Part shown: piece by piece, positions 16,269 to 25,232 of the stretch | Position numbering within the stretch: the first letter of the stretch is position 1 | Layout of the letters: every line of letters begins with the position of its first letter | Source: Candidatus Mailhella merdavium | GTDB taxonomy: Bacteria > Desulfobacterota > Desulfovibrionia > Desulfovibrionales > Desulfovibrionaceae | Direction: 5' to 3' | Length of the DNA stretch: 63,141 nucleotides | NCBI GenBank assembly: GCA_019119045.1 | Contig: DWXS01000047.1 | Location: 1 to 63,141 of the forward strand | Notes under the pieces: generated by a model | Seen by the model: the letters and a program-made list of their open reading frames with translations, nothing else | Database searches by the model: none | What the model was told of the DNA's origin: nothing | Program-made: the position numbers and the translations under genes

Positions 16269-18989
16269 GTGGCCGATCTCAACAAATTTCTGATTCTCTT
16301 CAAAGATAAGGACAGAACTGCCGACATAGAAGACTTCGACGAAGACGGAACCCATATCAGACTGAAATTTTTTAATGATTCCAGAGTATTCACCTGCGGC
16401 AAGGACAAGGCCTCCGTCTTCACCGATCCTGAAGAAGTTCCGGCAGACGAATATATTTTCCGCTCAAAAGGATACTGCTACGCGGATCTTGCGCGTATCC
16501 AGAAATTCCCTGAACACTGGAGGCTTTTCCGCAGAAACGGCTCCACAGTCTGCCTGAAGCAGACCGAAACCGACGTGGTACATTCCTGCCTTGGAGACGC
16601 GGAAAACAGAACGCTTCTGGAGTACCTCAAGAAACTGGCCGAGCATGACAGCCTGAAGAGCGACGGCGGAACCGGCTTTCTTCAAAAGCAGTATGAGCAG
16701 CTCGACTTCATCCCCGACGACACCATACTCGCGGCCTGCCTCAAGGGCGTACTCCCCGGAGGCGACGAAACGCCCTGCGACACGCTGTATTATCCCTTCG
16801 GATTCAATGCCTCGCAGAAAAAAGCGGTGGAAAAGGCTCTTTCCAGCGGTCTGAGCATCATCGAGGGGCCTCCGGGTACCGGCAAGACGCAGACCATTCT
16901 CAATATCCTCGCCAATATCATTATGCGGGGACAGAATGCCGCCGTTGTGTCCGGCAACAATTCCGCAACGCACAATATTCTTGAAAAACTGGAAAAATAC
17001 GGCGTGAGCTTTATCTGCGCCTTTCTTGGAAATCAGGAAAACAAACAGGCCTTCCTCAGTAATCAGAACACACTGCCCGATATGTCGGGCTGGCTTCTTG
17101 ACGCAAAGACGAAAAAGGAACTTACGGGCAAACTTCGCGCCCTGCATGACGAGCTGAACGAAAAACTGGAAAAACAGAACCTGCTGGCTGCGCTGCGCGC
17201 CGAATACGACGCCCTCCAAACGGAACAGGCGCACTTTTCCGACTGTTTTTTCCGGGAGCCCGCCCTGCCGACAGGACGTTCCAGTCTGCGCAGCTTTGAT
17301 TCCGACGCAATACTCCGTCTGCTGGCCGCCTGCGAAGTGGAATTTGAAAAGGACAGAGCTTTTTCCTTTTGGACGCGCCTTCTCTTTTTTCTGCGTTTCG
17401 GCCTCTGGGACAGCGGGCTGTTCAAAAACCCCCCAGCCTCCGTCACGCTTCTGCTTCAGAGTATTTTCTATGCGCGCCGCATTGCGGAAATGCAAATCCG
17501 CATCAATGCGCTCGAGACGGAACTCCGAGGCTGGGGCTTCAAGGAAAAAATGGACGAATATGCCGCCATGTCCATGAACATATTTCGTCATGTGCTGGCG
17601 GAAAAATATGGAAAGAAAGCCCGCAAGTCATACAGCAATCTCTGGAAGGAAGCGGAATCCGTCATAGAAGATTACCCCGTGATACTCAGCACCACCCATT
17701 CCCTGCGCAGCAGCCTCGGCCAGCGCATCACATATGACTATGTCATTTCAGACGAATCCTCTCAGGTGGGCATAAGTTCCGGCATGCTGGCTCTTTCCTG
17801 TGCAAGGCGCGCCGTCATCGTGGGCGATCTCAAACAGCTTCCCAACGTCGTGGACGGGCCTACGCGACGCAATACGGATACCCTGTTCAGACAATATGGC
17901 GTTCCGGAGGAATTCCGCGCTGCCACGCACAGCCTTCTGCGTTTTATCGCCAAACGCTTTCCAGATGCGCCGCACACCCTTCTGCGCGAGCATTACCGCT
18001 GTCATCCGGCCATTATCGGCTTCTGCAACGAGAAGTTCTACAACGGCGAGCTTATCGTCCTCACCCGTCAGGATGAACGGCACGATCCGTTGCGGGTGTT
18101 CCGTACCGTTCCCGGCAATCATGCCCGCGACCATCTGAACCGGCGGGAGATCGACGTCATCACCGGGGAAGTCTTTCCTCTCTGCAATCTGAAGGCAAAC
18201 ATCAGCGAGGTGGGCATCGTGACGCCCTACCGCGCGCAGGCGGAGGCTCTCAAAAAAGAACCCGCGCTGGACGGAGTCGTTGCAGATACGGTTGACAAAT
18301 TTCAGGGACAGGAGAGGAGTACCATCATCCTTTCCACCGTGGACAATGACATCTCGGACTTCGCCGACGACGATCATCGCCTGAACGTGGCCGTATCCCG
18401 CGCTGTGGATCAGCTCATCGTCGTGACCAGCGGCAACAGGGCGACGCGGCACACCAGCATTGGAGACCTCATTAACTATGTGAAATATCACAGTATGGAC
18501 GTGCGGGACAGCAGCATATGTTCCGTATTCGATCTGCTTTACCGTCAGTATGCCGTCGCACGACGTCAGACGCTGCGCCGTCTGAAAAGAATTTCGCAGC
18601 TGGACAGCGAAAATCTGATGTTCGGTCTTATTGAAGAGGTTCTGAAGGAAGAAGGTCTTGTCAATTACGGCGTTCACGTCCATGTGCCGCTGCGTCTGCT
18701 GCTGCGCGACATTTCCCTCCTTGTGACGGAGCGCGAACGACAGTACGCGTTGAGCAGCTTCACGCATGTGGACTTTCTTATCTTTGAAAAAATGGGACGC
18801 AATCCCGTCGCCGCCATAGAAGTGGACGGCTGGGCCTTTCACCGGCCGGACAGTTTGCAGGCGGAACGGGATGCGATGAAAAACAGCATCTGCGCACGCT
18901 ACGGCATACCGCTTTTCCGCTTCAGCACCACCGGTTCCGGCGAAAGGGAGCGACTGCGCGACATATTCCGGAACATAAACCGGCAATAA
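16269..18989 (+). CDS. Superfamily 1 DNA/RNA helicase with C-terminal DUF2726-like nuclease domain
   Basis: 906 residues from a GTG at 16269 with GAAGGGGG just upstream; a TTG at 16224 in the same frame has no ribosome site. After an N-terminal domain (about 1-165) comes Walker A GPPGTGKTQT (about residue 200), then a long insertion with a charged coiled coil (about 280-440). Walker B is DESSQ with the following GDLKQLP motif (about 500-540). SF1 motifs V and VI are VDKFQGQERSTII and RLNVAVSRA. The last ~120 residues contain HVDFLIFE followed by AIEVDGWAFH, the Asp...Glu-x-Asp pattern of a DUF2726/PD-(D/E)XK-like endonuclease. A helicase-nuclease of this COG1112 kind could act in DNA repair or phage defence; no partner gene is adjacent. 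Confidence 0.85.
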   Translation: MADLNKFLILFKDKDRTADIEDFDEDGTHIRLKFFNDSRVFTCGKDKASVFTDPEEVPADEYIFRSKGYCYADLARIQKFPEHWRLFRRNGSTVCLKQTETDVVHSCLGDAENRTLLEYLKKLAEHDSLKSDGGTGFLQKQYEQLDFIPDDTILAACLKGVLPGGDETPCDTLYYPFGFNASQKKAVEKALSSGLSIIEGPPGTGKTQTILNILANIIMRGQNAAVVSGNNSATHNILEKLEKYGVSFICAFLGNQENKQAFLSNQNTLPDMSGWLLDAKTKKELTGKLRALHDELNEKLEKQNLLAALRAEYDALQTEQAHFSDCFFREPALPTGRSSLRSFDSDAILRLLAACEVEFEKDRAFSFWTRLLFFLRFGLWDSGLFKNPPASVTLLLQSIFYARRIAEMQIRINALETELRGWGFKEKMDEYAAMSMNIFRHVLAEKYGKKARKSYSNLWKEAESVIEDYPVILSTTHSLRSSLGQRITYDYVISDESSQVGISSGMLALSCARRAVIVGDLKQLPNVVDGPTRRNTDTLFRQYGVPEEFRAATHSLLRFIAKRFPDAPHTLLREHYRCHPAIIGFCNEKFYNGELIVLTRQDERHDPLRVFRTVPGNHARDHLNRREIDVITGEVFPLCNLKANISEVGIVTPYRAQAEALKKEPALDGVVADTVDKFQGQERSTIILSTVDNDISDFADDDHRLNVAVSRAVDQLIVVTSGNRATRHTSIGDLINYVKYHSMDVRDSSICSVFDLLYRQYAVARRQTLRRLKRISQLDSENLMFGLIEEVLKEEGLVNYGVHVHVPLRLLLRDISLLVTERERQYALSSFTHVDFLIFEKMGRNPVAAIEVDGWAFHRPDSLQAERDAMKNSICARYGIPLFRFSTTGSGERERLRDIFRNINRQ

Positions 18990-19225
18990 CGCTCCATATT
19001 GCCCGGCCGCGCATGCAAATTTCCCTGACTTCTTCCCGGCAGATCCCCATATGCGCCTGCAACTCCGCATAAGGAAAAGTCTCCGTTCCGAACACGAAGG
19101 AAGTCCGGTGTTGTTCCCCGCGTCGCCGCTGCGCTGCGGAGACAAGAGAGCAATATGTTGTTCCTGTGCGGGACGGAAGATCCTGCCTGGTTGATAATTG
19201 AAAGTTCGACGACAGCAATATGCAA

Positions 19226-19254
19226 TTGACTTTGAAATTGTATTTCAATAATAT
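19226..19254 (+). promoter_or_regulatory. Promoter with a palindromic operator filling the spacer
   Basis: TTGACT (19226-19231), a 17-base spacer and TAATAT (19249-19254) form a near-consensus promoter 55 bases before the first gene of the transporter cluster. The spacer itself (19232-19248) is TTGAAAT-TGT-ATTTCAA, a perfect 7+3+7 palindrome, so a dimeric repressor bound there would occlude RNA polymerase. The half sites recall Fur boxes predicted for deltaproteobacteria (TGAAAAT...), with three central mismatches; iron control is only a suggestion. Confidence 0.7.
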
Positions 19255-19308
19255 CAGTCATCCGTTATCTTCCATTGCACGTAACCTTCCACCATATCGG
19301 ACCAAGCC

Positions 19309-20013
19309 ATGGCTCGCCAGACAGTGTTCATATCCGGCATCCGCAGAGAGCCAGATCCGAGAGGATCTTCCCCTGATACTTCCGAAAAAGAAACGGAGCA
19401 GGCCGTTCATATAGCCGACGGCACCGAAGCCCGCAGGGAGCAGTATCCCCTTACTCCCGGCCTGCCGAAGCCCTCGCTCTGGGTTGAGCCGTCTCTGCTC
19501 GTACTGGATCAGGGGCGGCCTGTCTGCTTCCGCATTCAGGATGTCTTCAACTACCACGGTCTGGATGCCGTCGGGGGCGCGGTGCTGGGCTTCCGCCTGC
19601 TTCAGAGGGCCTTTGCGGAACTCTCCCCGGAAGGGCCGGCAGAACGTCGCTCAATTTCTCTGTTCACGTCCTTTCCCGGTTTCGGAGTGCGCGACGCCTG
19701 CGAACTGATCTCCCGCATGGTCGCGGAAGGCCGCTATCGGGCCGATCCGGGCTTTATCGACGAGCGCGCCCCGGACGGTGTGAATGGTCGTTGTTATTTT
19801 CGTTTTTCTCTGGGGGATCGCAGTGTGGAGCTGGCGCCGCCCCCCGCCGTGCCGGACGCGGAGTTCATATACTGGGGCCGGGCCGCAAAACAAAGCTCTC
19901 CCGAGGCGGCGGAATATTCCGTCATCATGCGGAACTGGAAACGGGCAAAATTCCATTTGGCATCTCTGCTTCTTGGTCTGGACTGCCGCTCTGCCCTGCG
20001 CGTGCTGAAATGA
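19309..20013 (+). CDS. FmdE-like domain protein, first of two paralogues around an ABC transporter
   Basis: 234 residues. The first ~60 residues are charged and look disordered. From about residue 62 (LLVLDQGRPVCFR) a globular domain starts with YHG and GGAVLGFRLLQRAF, then FPGFGVRDACELISRMV, EGRYRADP and CYFRFSLGDRSVEL. The order HG - AxxLGxRxxxxA - DAxEhhS - FxFxxGxRxV resembles the FmdE fold (subunit E of formylmethanofuran dehydrogenase), but the usual Cys after HGH is absent. The last gene of the cluster (22551-23078) is clearly homologous over about 115 residues. The ATG has a weak ribosome site, so the start is uncertain. Function unknown; probably tied to the transporter's substrate. 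Confidence 0.6.
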   Translation: MARQTVFISGIRREPDPRGSSPDTSEKETEQAVHIADGTEARREQYPLTPGLPKPSLWVEPSLLVLDQGRPVCFRIQDVFNYHGLDAVGGAVLGFRLLQRAFAELSPEGPAERRSISLFTSFPGFGVRDACELISRMVAEGRYRADPGFIDERAPDGVNGRCYFRFSLGDRSVELAPPPAVPDAEFIYWGRAAKQSSPEAAEYSVIMRNWKRAKFHLASLLLGLDCRSALRVLK

Positions 20014-20142
20014 CGGAAGGACAGCCCTCGAAAGAAGTCCGGCCAGAGAAAACCTCCGGCAGGATCGTTCCGAAGGGGTGGACAAGCTCTTTGGCTCACC
20101 GTACACCCTTTTCCGAAAAGACATGTATCGCAGGTTGAGCAT

Positions 20143-20907
20143 ATGGCAATGCGGATAATGCGGGCGCTGCTCCTTCCAATGATTCTTCTGCTCTGCTGGC
20201 AGACGGCAAGTTCGCTGGGTCTGGTCTCCCCGTATCTGCTTCCGCCTCCGCTTGAAGTATTGCGCTCGGCGGCGGACATGCTGGAATCCGGGCTGCTGGC
20301 CAGACACATGGAAGCGTCCCTCGGGCGTGTGGCCAGAGGTTTTTCCCTAAGCGTCGTACTGGGCTGTGTTCTGGCTTTTCTGCTCTCCTTTCTGCCCCGG
20401 CTGGAAAAGGCTCTCGACCCCGTGCTTTCCTTCCTGCGCATGACGCCGCCGCTGGCCACCATCCCCCTGCTCATTCTGTGGCTCGGCATCGGCGAGGCCA
20501 CCCAGCTTGCCATCATCTTTCTGGCGTCCTTCTTTCCGGTATTTCTCAACGCCCGGGCGGGATTCGCCAGACTGGACGCGCCGTTTCGCGAACTGGCCGC
20601 GAGCCTTGCCCTCTCCCGTCTGGACTATGCCCGCTATTTTGTCTGGCCCGCCGCCTTTCCTTCCATTATCACGGGCATACGGTTGAGTTTCGGATACAGC
20701 TGGCGCGCGCTCATCGCCGCCGAACTTATCGCCGCCGGAAGCGGTCTGGGATACATGATTTCCGATGCGGAACAGATGCAGCGCGTCGATATTGTCATGG
20801 TGGGCATTTTCGTCATCGGGATCACTGGCTGGGCGCTGGACGCTCTGTTCCGCCGCATTGTGATACGCCTTGCGGGCAGACGTTTCCCGGAGCTGGAGGA
20901 AGCATGA
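20143..20907 (+). CDS. ABC transporter permease, nitrate/sulfonate/taurine (SsuC/TauC) type
   Basis: 254 residues with about six transmembrane helices. The N-terminus LLLCWQTASSLGLVSPYLLPPP is followed by LEVLRSAADML, typical of SsuC/TauC permeases. The EAA-like loop that contacts the ATPase is LAASLALSRLDYARYFVWPAAFPSIITG (about residues 146-173). It overlaps the ATPase gene by 4 bases (ATGA). A 129-bp gap separates it from the first FmdE-like gene. A second in-frame ATG lies two codons downstream. Confidence 0.9.
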   Translation: MAMRIMRALLLPMILLLCWQTASSLGLVSPYLLPPPLEVLRSAADMLESGLLARHMEASLGRVARGFSLSVVLGCVLAFLLSFLPRLEKALDPVLSFLRMTPPLATIPLLILWLGIGEATQLAIIFLASFFPVFLNARAGFARLDAPFRELAASLALSRLDYARYFVWPAAFPSIITGIRLSFGYSWRALIAAELIAAGSGLGYMISDAEQMQRVDIVMVGIFVIGITGWALDALFRRIVIRLAGRRFPELEEA

Positions 20908-21605
20908 TCGCCTTTGCCGACGTGATCAAATCTTTCGGGGACAGGCGCGTTCTCAACGGCATGACGCTGGACATGGCGGAACGGGGCATCACCTGCCTGC
21001 TGGGAGCTTCCGGCTGCGGCAAATCCACCGCGCTGCGCGTGGCGGCCGGTCTGATCGCCCCCGATGCGGGCAGTCTGCATATTCCTGCGGGAAGCTGCGG
21101 CGTGGTGTTTCAGGATAGCCGCCTTCTGCCCTGGCTGACCACGGAGGAAAATCTTGCGCTCGCCCTGCCTTCAGCGCAACGCGGGGCAGAAGCCGCGCTG
21201 CGTGTGGCTCAGGTTCTGCGCGAAGTGGCTCTTGATCCCCGCGAAACAGGAAAACTCTTTCCCCGCGAGCTTTCGGGCGGCATGGCACAGAGGGCGGGTA
21301 TAGCCCGGGCCATGCTGCGCAACCCCCGCATCCTCATGATGGACGAACCCTTCGCCTCGCTGGACGCCATGACCAGAAGCGATCTGCAACTTATGCTGAA
21401 AACACTGGTGGAAGAACAGGACATGGCCTGTCTCTTTGTCACTCATGACATGGAAGAAGCCTTCTCCCTTGCCCGACGCATCGTGATCATGCGCGACGGG
21501 CGGACTGCCGCCATGTTTGAACGGAACGACTTCTCCACTCCGGAGAAACGCGAACATGTGCGCGATAACATTCTGACCTGCCTCGGCAGGAAAAAAGGAG
21601 CCTGA
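20904..21605 (+). CDS. ABC transporter ATP-binding protein, SsuB/TauB type
   Basis: 233 residues. Starts at the ATG overlapping the permease stop; ribosome site GGAGGA. Motifs are Walker A GASGCGKST (about residue 35), Q-loop VVFQDSRLLPW, signature LSGGMAQRAGIARAM and Walker B ILMMDEPFASLDA. The switch His is in FVTHDMEEAFSLA. It is the energising subunit for the permease upstream and ends one base before the binding-protein gene. Confidence 0.93.
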   Translation: MIAFADVIKSFGDRRVLNGMTLDMAERGITCLLGASGCGKSTALRVAAGLIAPDAGSLHIPAGSCGVVFQDSRLLPWLTTEENLALALPSAQRGAEAALRVAQVLREVALDPRETGKLFPRELSGGMAQRAGIARAMLRNPRILMMDEPFASLDAMTRSDLQLMLKTLVEEQDMACLFVTHDMEEAFSLARRIVIMRDGRTAAMFERNDFSTPEKREHVRDNILTCLGRKKGA

Positions 21606-21606
21606 A

Positions 21607-22548
21607 ATGATTCTGAAACGTGCGGCCGCTGCTCTGCTGGCCTGCCTTCTGGGCGCGGGAAGCGCAGTTGCGGCGGATGATGTTCTGAACATCAGCTATG
21701 TAAAGTCCCCCTTCAATCTCCAGAGCATCGTCATGAAAAAACAGGGGCTTCTGGAAAAGGAACTGGAACCGCTGGGCGTCAGTGTGGTCTGGCATGAAAT
21801 AGATTCCGGCGCGCAGCAGGCGCAGGCCATGGCCGCCGGTTCTCTGGACGTGGGCGGCGTCATGAACACCACCTCCATTCAAATGGCCCGGGGCGAGGGC
21901 AACCCGATCAAGATTGTGGCCGGAGTTTCCCGGCCTACCGGCGTCTTTGCCATTGTGGCGGCAAAGAACGGCGTCGGCGACATCAAAAGTCTGAAGGGAA
22001 AAATTGTGGCCGGCCCCAAGGGCACCGTGCTGCATCAGATACTTGTCGCCGCTTTGGCGCGGGAAGGCATGAGCATCGACGACGTACAGTTCATTCAGAT
22101 GGATATTCCCAAAGCCTTTGCCGCGCTGGAAAGCGGACGTGCCGACGCTGCTCTGCTGGCCGCCAACACCGTGGTCAAGGCGCAGGAAGCCGGAGGCCGC
22201 ATCCTCGCCACGGCGGACGGGCTGGTCGTTCCCATGCTGGCGGTTGCCGCCTCGGAATCCTTCATCACGGAACATCCCGACAGACTGGAAGCTCTGCTGC
22301 GCGCCCACGACAAAGCCGCCGAATGGATCGCGGCCCATCATGATGAGGCCGTTGCCATGGGTGCGGAAGAACAGTGCGTGGATATCCCCACGGCGGAAAA
22401 GCTGTTTGAATGGTCGCACTTCACCCAGCGTTTCAATGAGAGCGATCTGGACAACATGAACAGGGATCTGGCCTTCATGCTGGAAAACGGCATGATGCGC
22501 AACAGGGTGGATCCCCGCGATATCGTCATGCCCTGCGCCATGGAGTAG
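21607..22548 (+). CDS. NMT1/SsuA-like periplasmic substrate-binding protein
   Basis: 313 residues with a Sec signal peptide (cleavage near AVAAD, residue 23). The mature protein has the two-lobed SsuA/NMT1-like pattern: LNISYVKSPFNLQSIVMKKQG, SLDVGGVMNTTSIQMARGEG, the hinge VSRPTGVFAIVAAK, and SLKGKIVAGPKGTVLHQ, where aliphatic sulfonate and thiamine-precursor binders contact ligand. The ligand is unknown; nitrate, sulfonate, pyrimidine and riboflavin binders all share this fold. An AAAAAAGGAG ribosome site precedes the ATG. It is followed 2 bases later by the second FmdE-like gene. Confidence 0.9.
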   Translation: MILKRAAAALLACLLGAGSAVAADDVLNISYVKSPFNLQSIVMKKQGLLEKELEPLGVSVVWHEIDSGAQQAQAMAAGSLDVGGVMNTTSIQMARGEGNPIKIVAGVSRPTGVFAIVAAKNGVGDIKSLKGKIVAGPKGTVLHQILVAALAREGMSIDDVQFIQMDIPKAFAALESGRADAALLAANTVVKAQEAGGRILATADGLVVPMLAVAASESFITEHPDRLEALLRAHDKAAEWIAAHHDEAVAMGAEEQCVDIPTAEKLFEWSHFTQRFNESDLDNMNRDLAFMLENGMMRNRVDPRDIVMPCAME

Positions 22549-22550
22549 GC

Positions 22551-23078
22551 ATGGAAAGGCAGCTTATCCTGCGCGACCGGGACGGCGATATCCGGCTTGG
22601 ATATGACGATCTGCTGAAATATTGCACGAAAGCAAACGTCATTGCGGCCGCGCTCATGCTCCGAGTCGGCGCGCGGGCCTTCGCCCTGCTTTCCCCCGGC
22701 GAACCCGTCTGGCGGCGCGATCTGACCTGGCGCATCGGTTTCCCCGGAGAGGGCATTCTGGACTGTGTGGAGATGATTTCCCACGCCGTGCGCGAAGGTC
22801 GCTGTCTGCGGGATCCGGACATGCCCTCCGAAGGCGCGCCGCCCGCTCTGCCCGGGCACTTCATTTTCAAAATCGGCTACCGGGGCAGAACGGCCACGCT
22901 CATTCCCACGGCGGAGATTTTCGACGATGAATTCCGTGCGTCCGTTCTCCGCTGGCAGGATGAGGAGAACGATCCGCAGGGTCGCGCCGCCTACCTGGCC
23001 TATAAAAAGAAAAAAGCGGATCTCATTCTTTCCATGCCGGATGAAACCCTGTTCCGTACCCGGATTGAAGAGGCGTGA
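22551..23078 (+). CDS. FmdE-like domain protein, second paralogue
   Basis: 175 residues, no signal peptide. It aligns with the first gene of the cluster: AALMLRVGARAFALLSP, FPGEGILDCVEMISHAV, EGRCLRDP, then FIFKIGYRGRTATLIP and a DDEF segment. Invariant between the two are RAFA-LSP, RR, FPG-G, the E-(L/M)-I-S helix, EGR, DP, APP and D-EF. The His-Gly of the first copy is replaced by Cys-Thr (KYCTKAN), so the two have diverged in the presumed active-site region. The C-terminus is Lys/Glu-rich. It is 2 bases after the binding-protein gene and clearly the last gene of the operon. Confidence 0.6.
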   Translation: MERQLILRDRDGDIRLGYDDLLKYCTKANVIAAALMLRVGARAFALLSPGEPVWRRDLTWRIGFPGEGILDCVEMISHAVREGRCLRDPDMPSEGAPPALPGHFIFKIGYRGRTATLIPTAEIFDDEFRASVLRWQDEENDPQGRAAYLAYKKKKADLILSMPDETLFRTRIEEA

Positions 23079-23282
23079 GAAACCCGCCTCATTGAACTTT
23101 GCTTTTCCGTCAGAGTGTCGTTCTTGAACAGATCTGCCAGCCGGACCCCCTGTGTTCCAAGTTCGCAGCTTTCAGAGTCTCTCCGTAGCCTGCACTGCCG
23201 CCCATGCCCGTACGCTCCACCTGCGGGCTACGGGTACGGCCGGCAGAGCGGCCCGTCGGAGGACTGCGCCGCAGTTTCTTGC

Positions 23283-23318
23283 GGCAAGGCAGGACTGCGC
23301 CGCTCGTCCTGCCTTGCC
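23283..23318. repeat. Perfect 13-bp inverted repeat
   Basis: GGCAAGGCAGGAC and its exact complement GTCCTGCCTTGCC are separated by 10 bases. There is no T-run, so it is a stable mRNA hairpin or a protein site between the FmdE-like operon and its terminator. The rest of 23091-23353 holds no gene or riboswitch that I can identify. Confidence 0.6.
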
Positions 23319-23353
23319 TGACGCCCCGAGTCTTTTCAAAATGAACAGGCCTT

Positions 23354-23390
23354 AAGGGCGGCCGCTCTCTTTGCCCGGCCGCCCTTTTTC
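23354..23390 (+). terminator. Rho-independent terminator of the FmdE-like/ABC operon
   Basis: AAGGGCGGCCG and CGGCCGCCCTT form an 11-bp perfect stem followed by TTTTTCC. Confidence 0.85.
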
Positions 23391-23488
23391 CTTTCCGGCG
23401 ATTGACATTTCCCGGTAAATTGTCTCTCTTGACGGAGAAACAACGCGAGGTTCCGCCCGGCCAGTTCCGGAGGAACATGGAGGATCGC

Positions 23489-24556
23489 ATGGCGGAACCC
23501 GTCATCGAAATCAGAGGGCTGGGCAAGTCGTTCAACAGCAAGTCCGGCCCGGTGGTCGCCCTCCGGGATATCAACCTGACCGTGGAAAAGGGCGACATTT
23601 TCGGCATCATCGGCATGAGCGGAGCCGGCAAGAGTACGCTTGTACGCTGCATCAACCTGCTGGAACGTCCTACGGAAGGCTCCGTCATCTTCAACGGGCA
23701 GGATATGTGTCGCCTGTCCGCGGAGGAACTGAACCGGGCGCGCCGTTCCATGGGCATGATCTTTCAGCAGTTCAACCTGCTCATGCAGCGCACGGCGGAA
23801 GCCAACGTCTGTTTCCCCATGGAAATTTCCGGCGTTCCCAGGGCAAAGGCCAAGGAACGGGCGCGGGAACTGCTGGAACTCGTCGGCCTGGGCGAGCGCG
23901 CCCAATACTACCCTTCGCAGCTCTCCGGAGGGCAGAAACAGCGCGTGGCCATAGCCCGGGCGCTTTCCACCGAACCCAAGGTGCTGCTCTGCGACGAGGC
24001 CACCTCCGCCCTCGACCCCTCCACCACGGCATCCATTCTGAACCTGCTGCGCGATATCAACCGCCGCCTCGGCGTGACCGTGGTGATCATCACTCATGAG
24101 ATGAGCGTCATCGAACAGATCTGCAACCGCGTCGCCATCATCAGCGAAAGCCGCATCGCCGAATGCGGCACCGTGGAAGAGGTATTCTCCAATCCGCGTA
24201 CCGACGCGGCCCGCCGTCTGGTTCTGCCGGAAGGACGCAGGGCCGCGCATATCAAGGCGGATCGCCTGTACCGCATTGTCTTCAACGGCTCATCCTCCCT
24301 CAATCCGGTCATCGCGGACATGATTCTGGAATGCCGCGCGCCGGTGAACATCATCCATGCCGACATGCGGAACATGGACGGCAAGGCTTTCGGTCAGATG
24401 GTGGTGCAACTGCCTGAAGATCCCGAAACGTGCAGGCGCATGCTGGACTTCATGGCCTCGCGCGGTCTTGCCATGTGGGAAATTCCGCCCGGAAGCTGCA
24501 TAGACTGCGATCCGGAAGACTATGATTACGAACAGGAGAGGGGGCGTCATGCCTGA
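23489..24556 (+). CDS. metN: Methionine ABC transporter ATP-binding protein
   Basis: 355 residues. Start at 23489 with TGGAGG six bases upstream; the ATG at 23477, also with a GGAGG, is an equally possible start four codons earlier. Walker A is GMSGAGKST, the signature LSGGQKQRVAIARAL and Walker B VLLCDEATSALDP. The C-terminal ~90 residues (DRLYRIVFNGSSS onward) are a NIL domain, which in MetN senses methionine and shuts off transport. It drives uptake of methionine through MetI. It overlaps metI by 8 bases. No SAM or T-box riboswitch is visible upstream. Confidence 0.94.
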   Translation: MAEPVIEIRGLGKSFNSKSGPVVALRDINLTVEKGDIFGIIGMSGAGKSTLVRCINLLERPTEGSVIFNGQDMCRLSAEELNRARRSMGMIFQQFNLLMQRTAEANVCFPMEISGVPRAKAKERARELLELVGLGERAQYYPSQLSGGQKQRVAIARALSTEPKVLLCDEATSALDPSTTASILNLLRDINRRLGVTVVIITHEMSVIEQICNRVAIISESRIAECGTVEEVFSNPRTDAARRLVLPEGRRAAHIKADRLYRIVFNGSSSLNPVIADMILECRAPVNIIHADMRNMDGKAFGQMVVQLPEDPETCRRMLDFMASRGLAMWEIPPGSCIDCDPEDYDYEQERGRHA

Positions 24557-25232
24557 TTTTCTTGCCGGACTTCTCGATCCAGATACGCTTCAGATGCTGG
24601 CCGAAGGTACGCTGGACACGCTGTACATGACTCTGGTCTCTACCTTTTTCGCCTATGTGTTCGGTATGATTATGGCCGTGGTGCTGGTGGTGTGCCGTGC
24701 GGACGGCATACGCCCCTGCCTGCCTCTGTATAAAGTGCTGGACGTGGTGGTCAACCTCACGCGCTCCTTCCCCTTCCTTATCCTGATGATCGCGGTCATC
24801 CCCTTCACCCGTTTTCTGGTAGGCACGACCATCGGCAACAACGCCACCGTCGTACCGCTGGTCATTGCGGCGGCGCCCTTTGTGGCCCGCCTCATCGAAT
24901 CCTCCCTGCTGGAAGTGGATCACGGCATTGTGGAAGCGGCGCAGTCCATGGGCGCATCCACCCCGCAAATCATCTTCAAGGTTCTCATCCCGGAAGCTCT
25001 GCCTTCCCTGATCAACGGCAGCGCCATAGCCAGCACCACCATACTGGGATATTCCGCCATGTCCGGCGCGGTAGGCGGCGGAGGTCTGGGCAAGCTGGCC
25101 ATCATGTATGGCTATAACCGCTATCAGACGGATATCATGTTCGCTACCTGCGTGCTGCTCATTCTTATCGTGCAGATATTGCAGGAAATCGGCAATCGCC
25201 TCTCCCGACGCTGCGACAAGCGGCTGGTGTAG
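24549..25232 (+). CDS. metI: Methionine ABC transporter permease
   Basis: 227 residues, five predicted membrane spans. It starts MPDFLAGLLDPDTLQMLAEG, with GTLDTLYMTLVSTFFAY as the first span. The EAA loop is GIVEAAQSMGASTPQIIFKVLIPEALPSLING, as in D-methionine permeases, followed by YSAMSGAVGGGGLG. An AGGAGAGGGGG ribosome site lies inside the end of metN, and the two frames overlap by 8 bases. Confidence 0.94.
   Translation: MPDFLAGLLDPDTLQMLAEGTLDTLYMTLVSTFFAYVFGMIMAVVLVVCRADGIRPCLPLYKVLDVVVNLTRSFPFLILMIAVIPFTRFLVGTTIGNNATVVPLVIAAAPFVARLIESSLLEVDHGIVEAAQSMGASTPQIIFKVLIPEALPSLINGSAIASTTILGYSAMSGAVGGGGLGKLAIMYGYNRYQTDIMFATCVLLILIVQILQEIGNRLSRRCDKRLV

Noticed and set aside
23091..23488. Possible SAM riboswitch upstream of metN
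   Set aside because: I looked for the conserved stems and the K-turn of SAM riboswitches and did not find them; the strong hairpin there is the terminator of the upstream operon.
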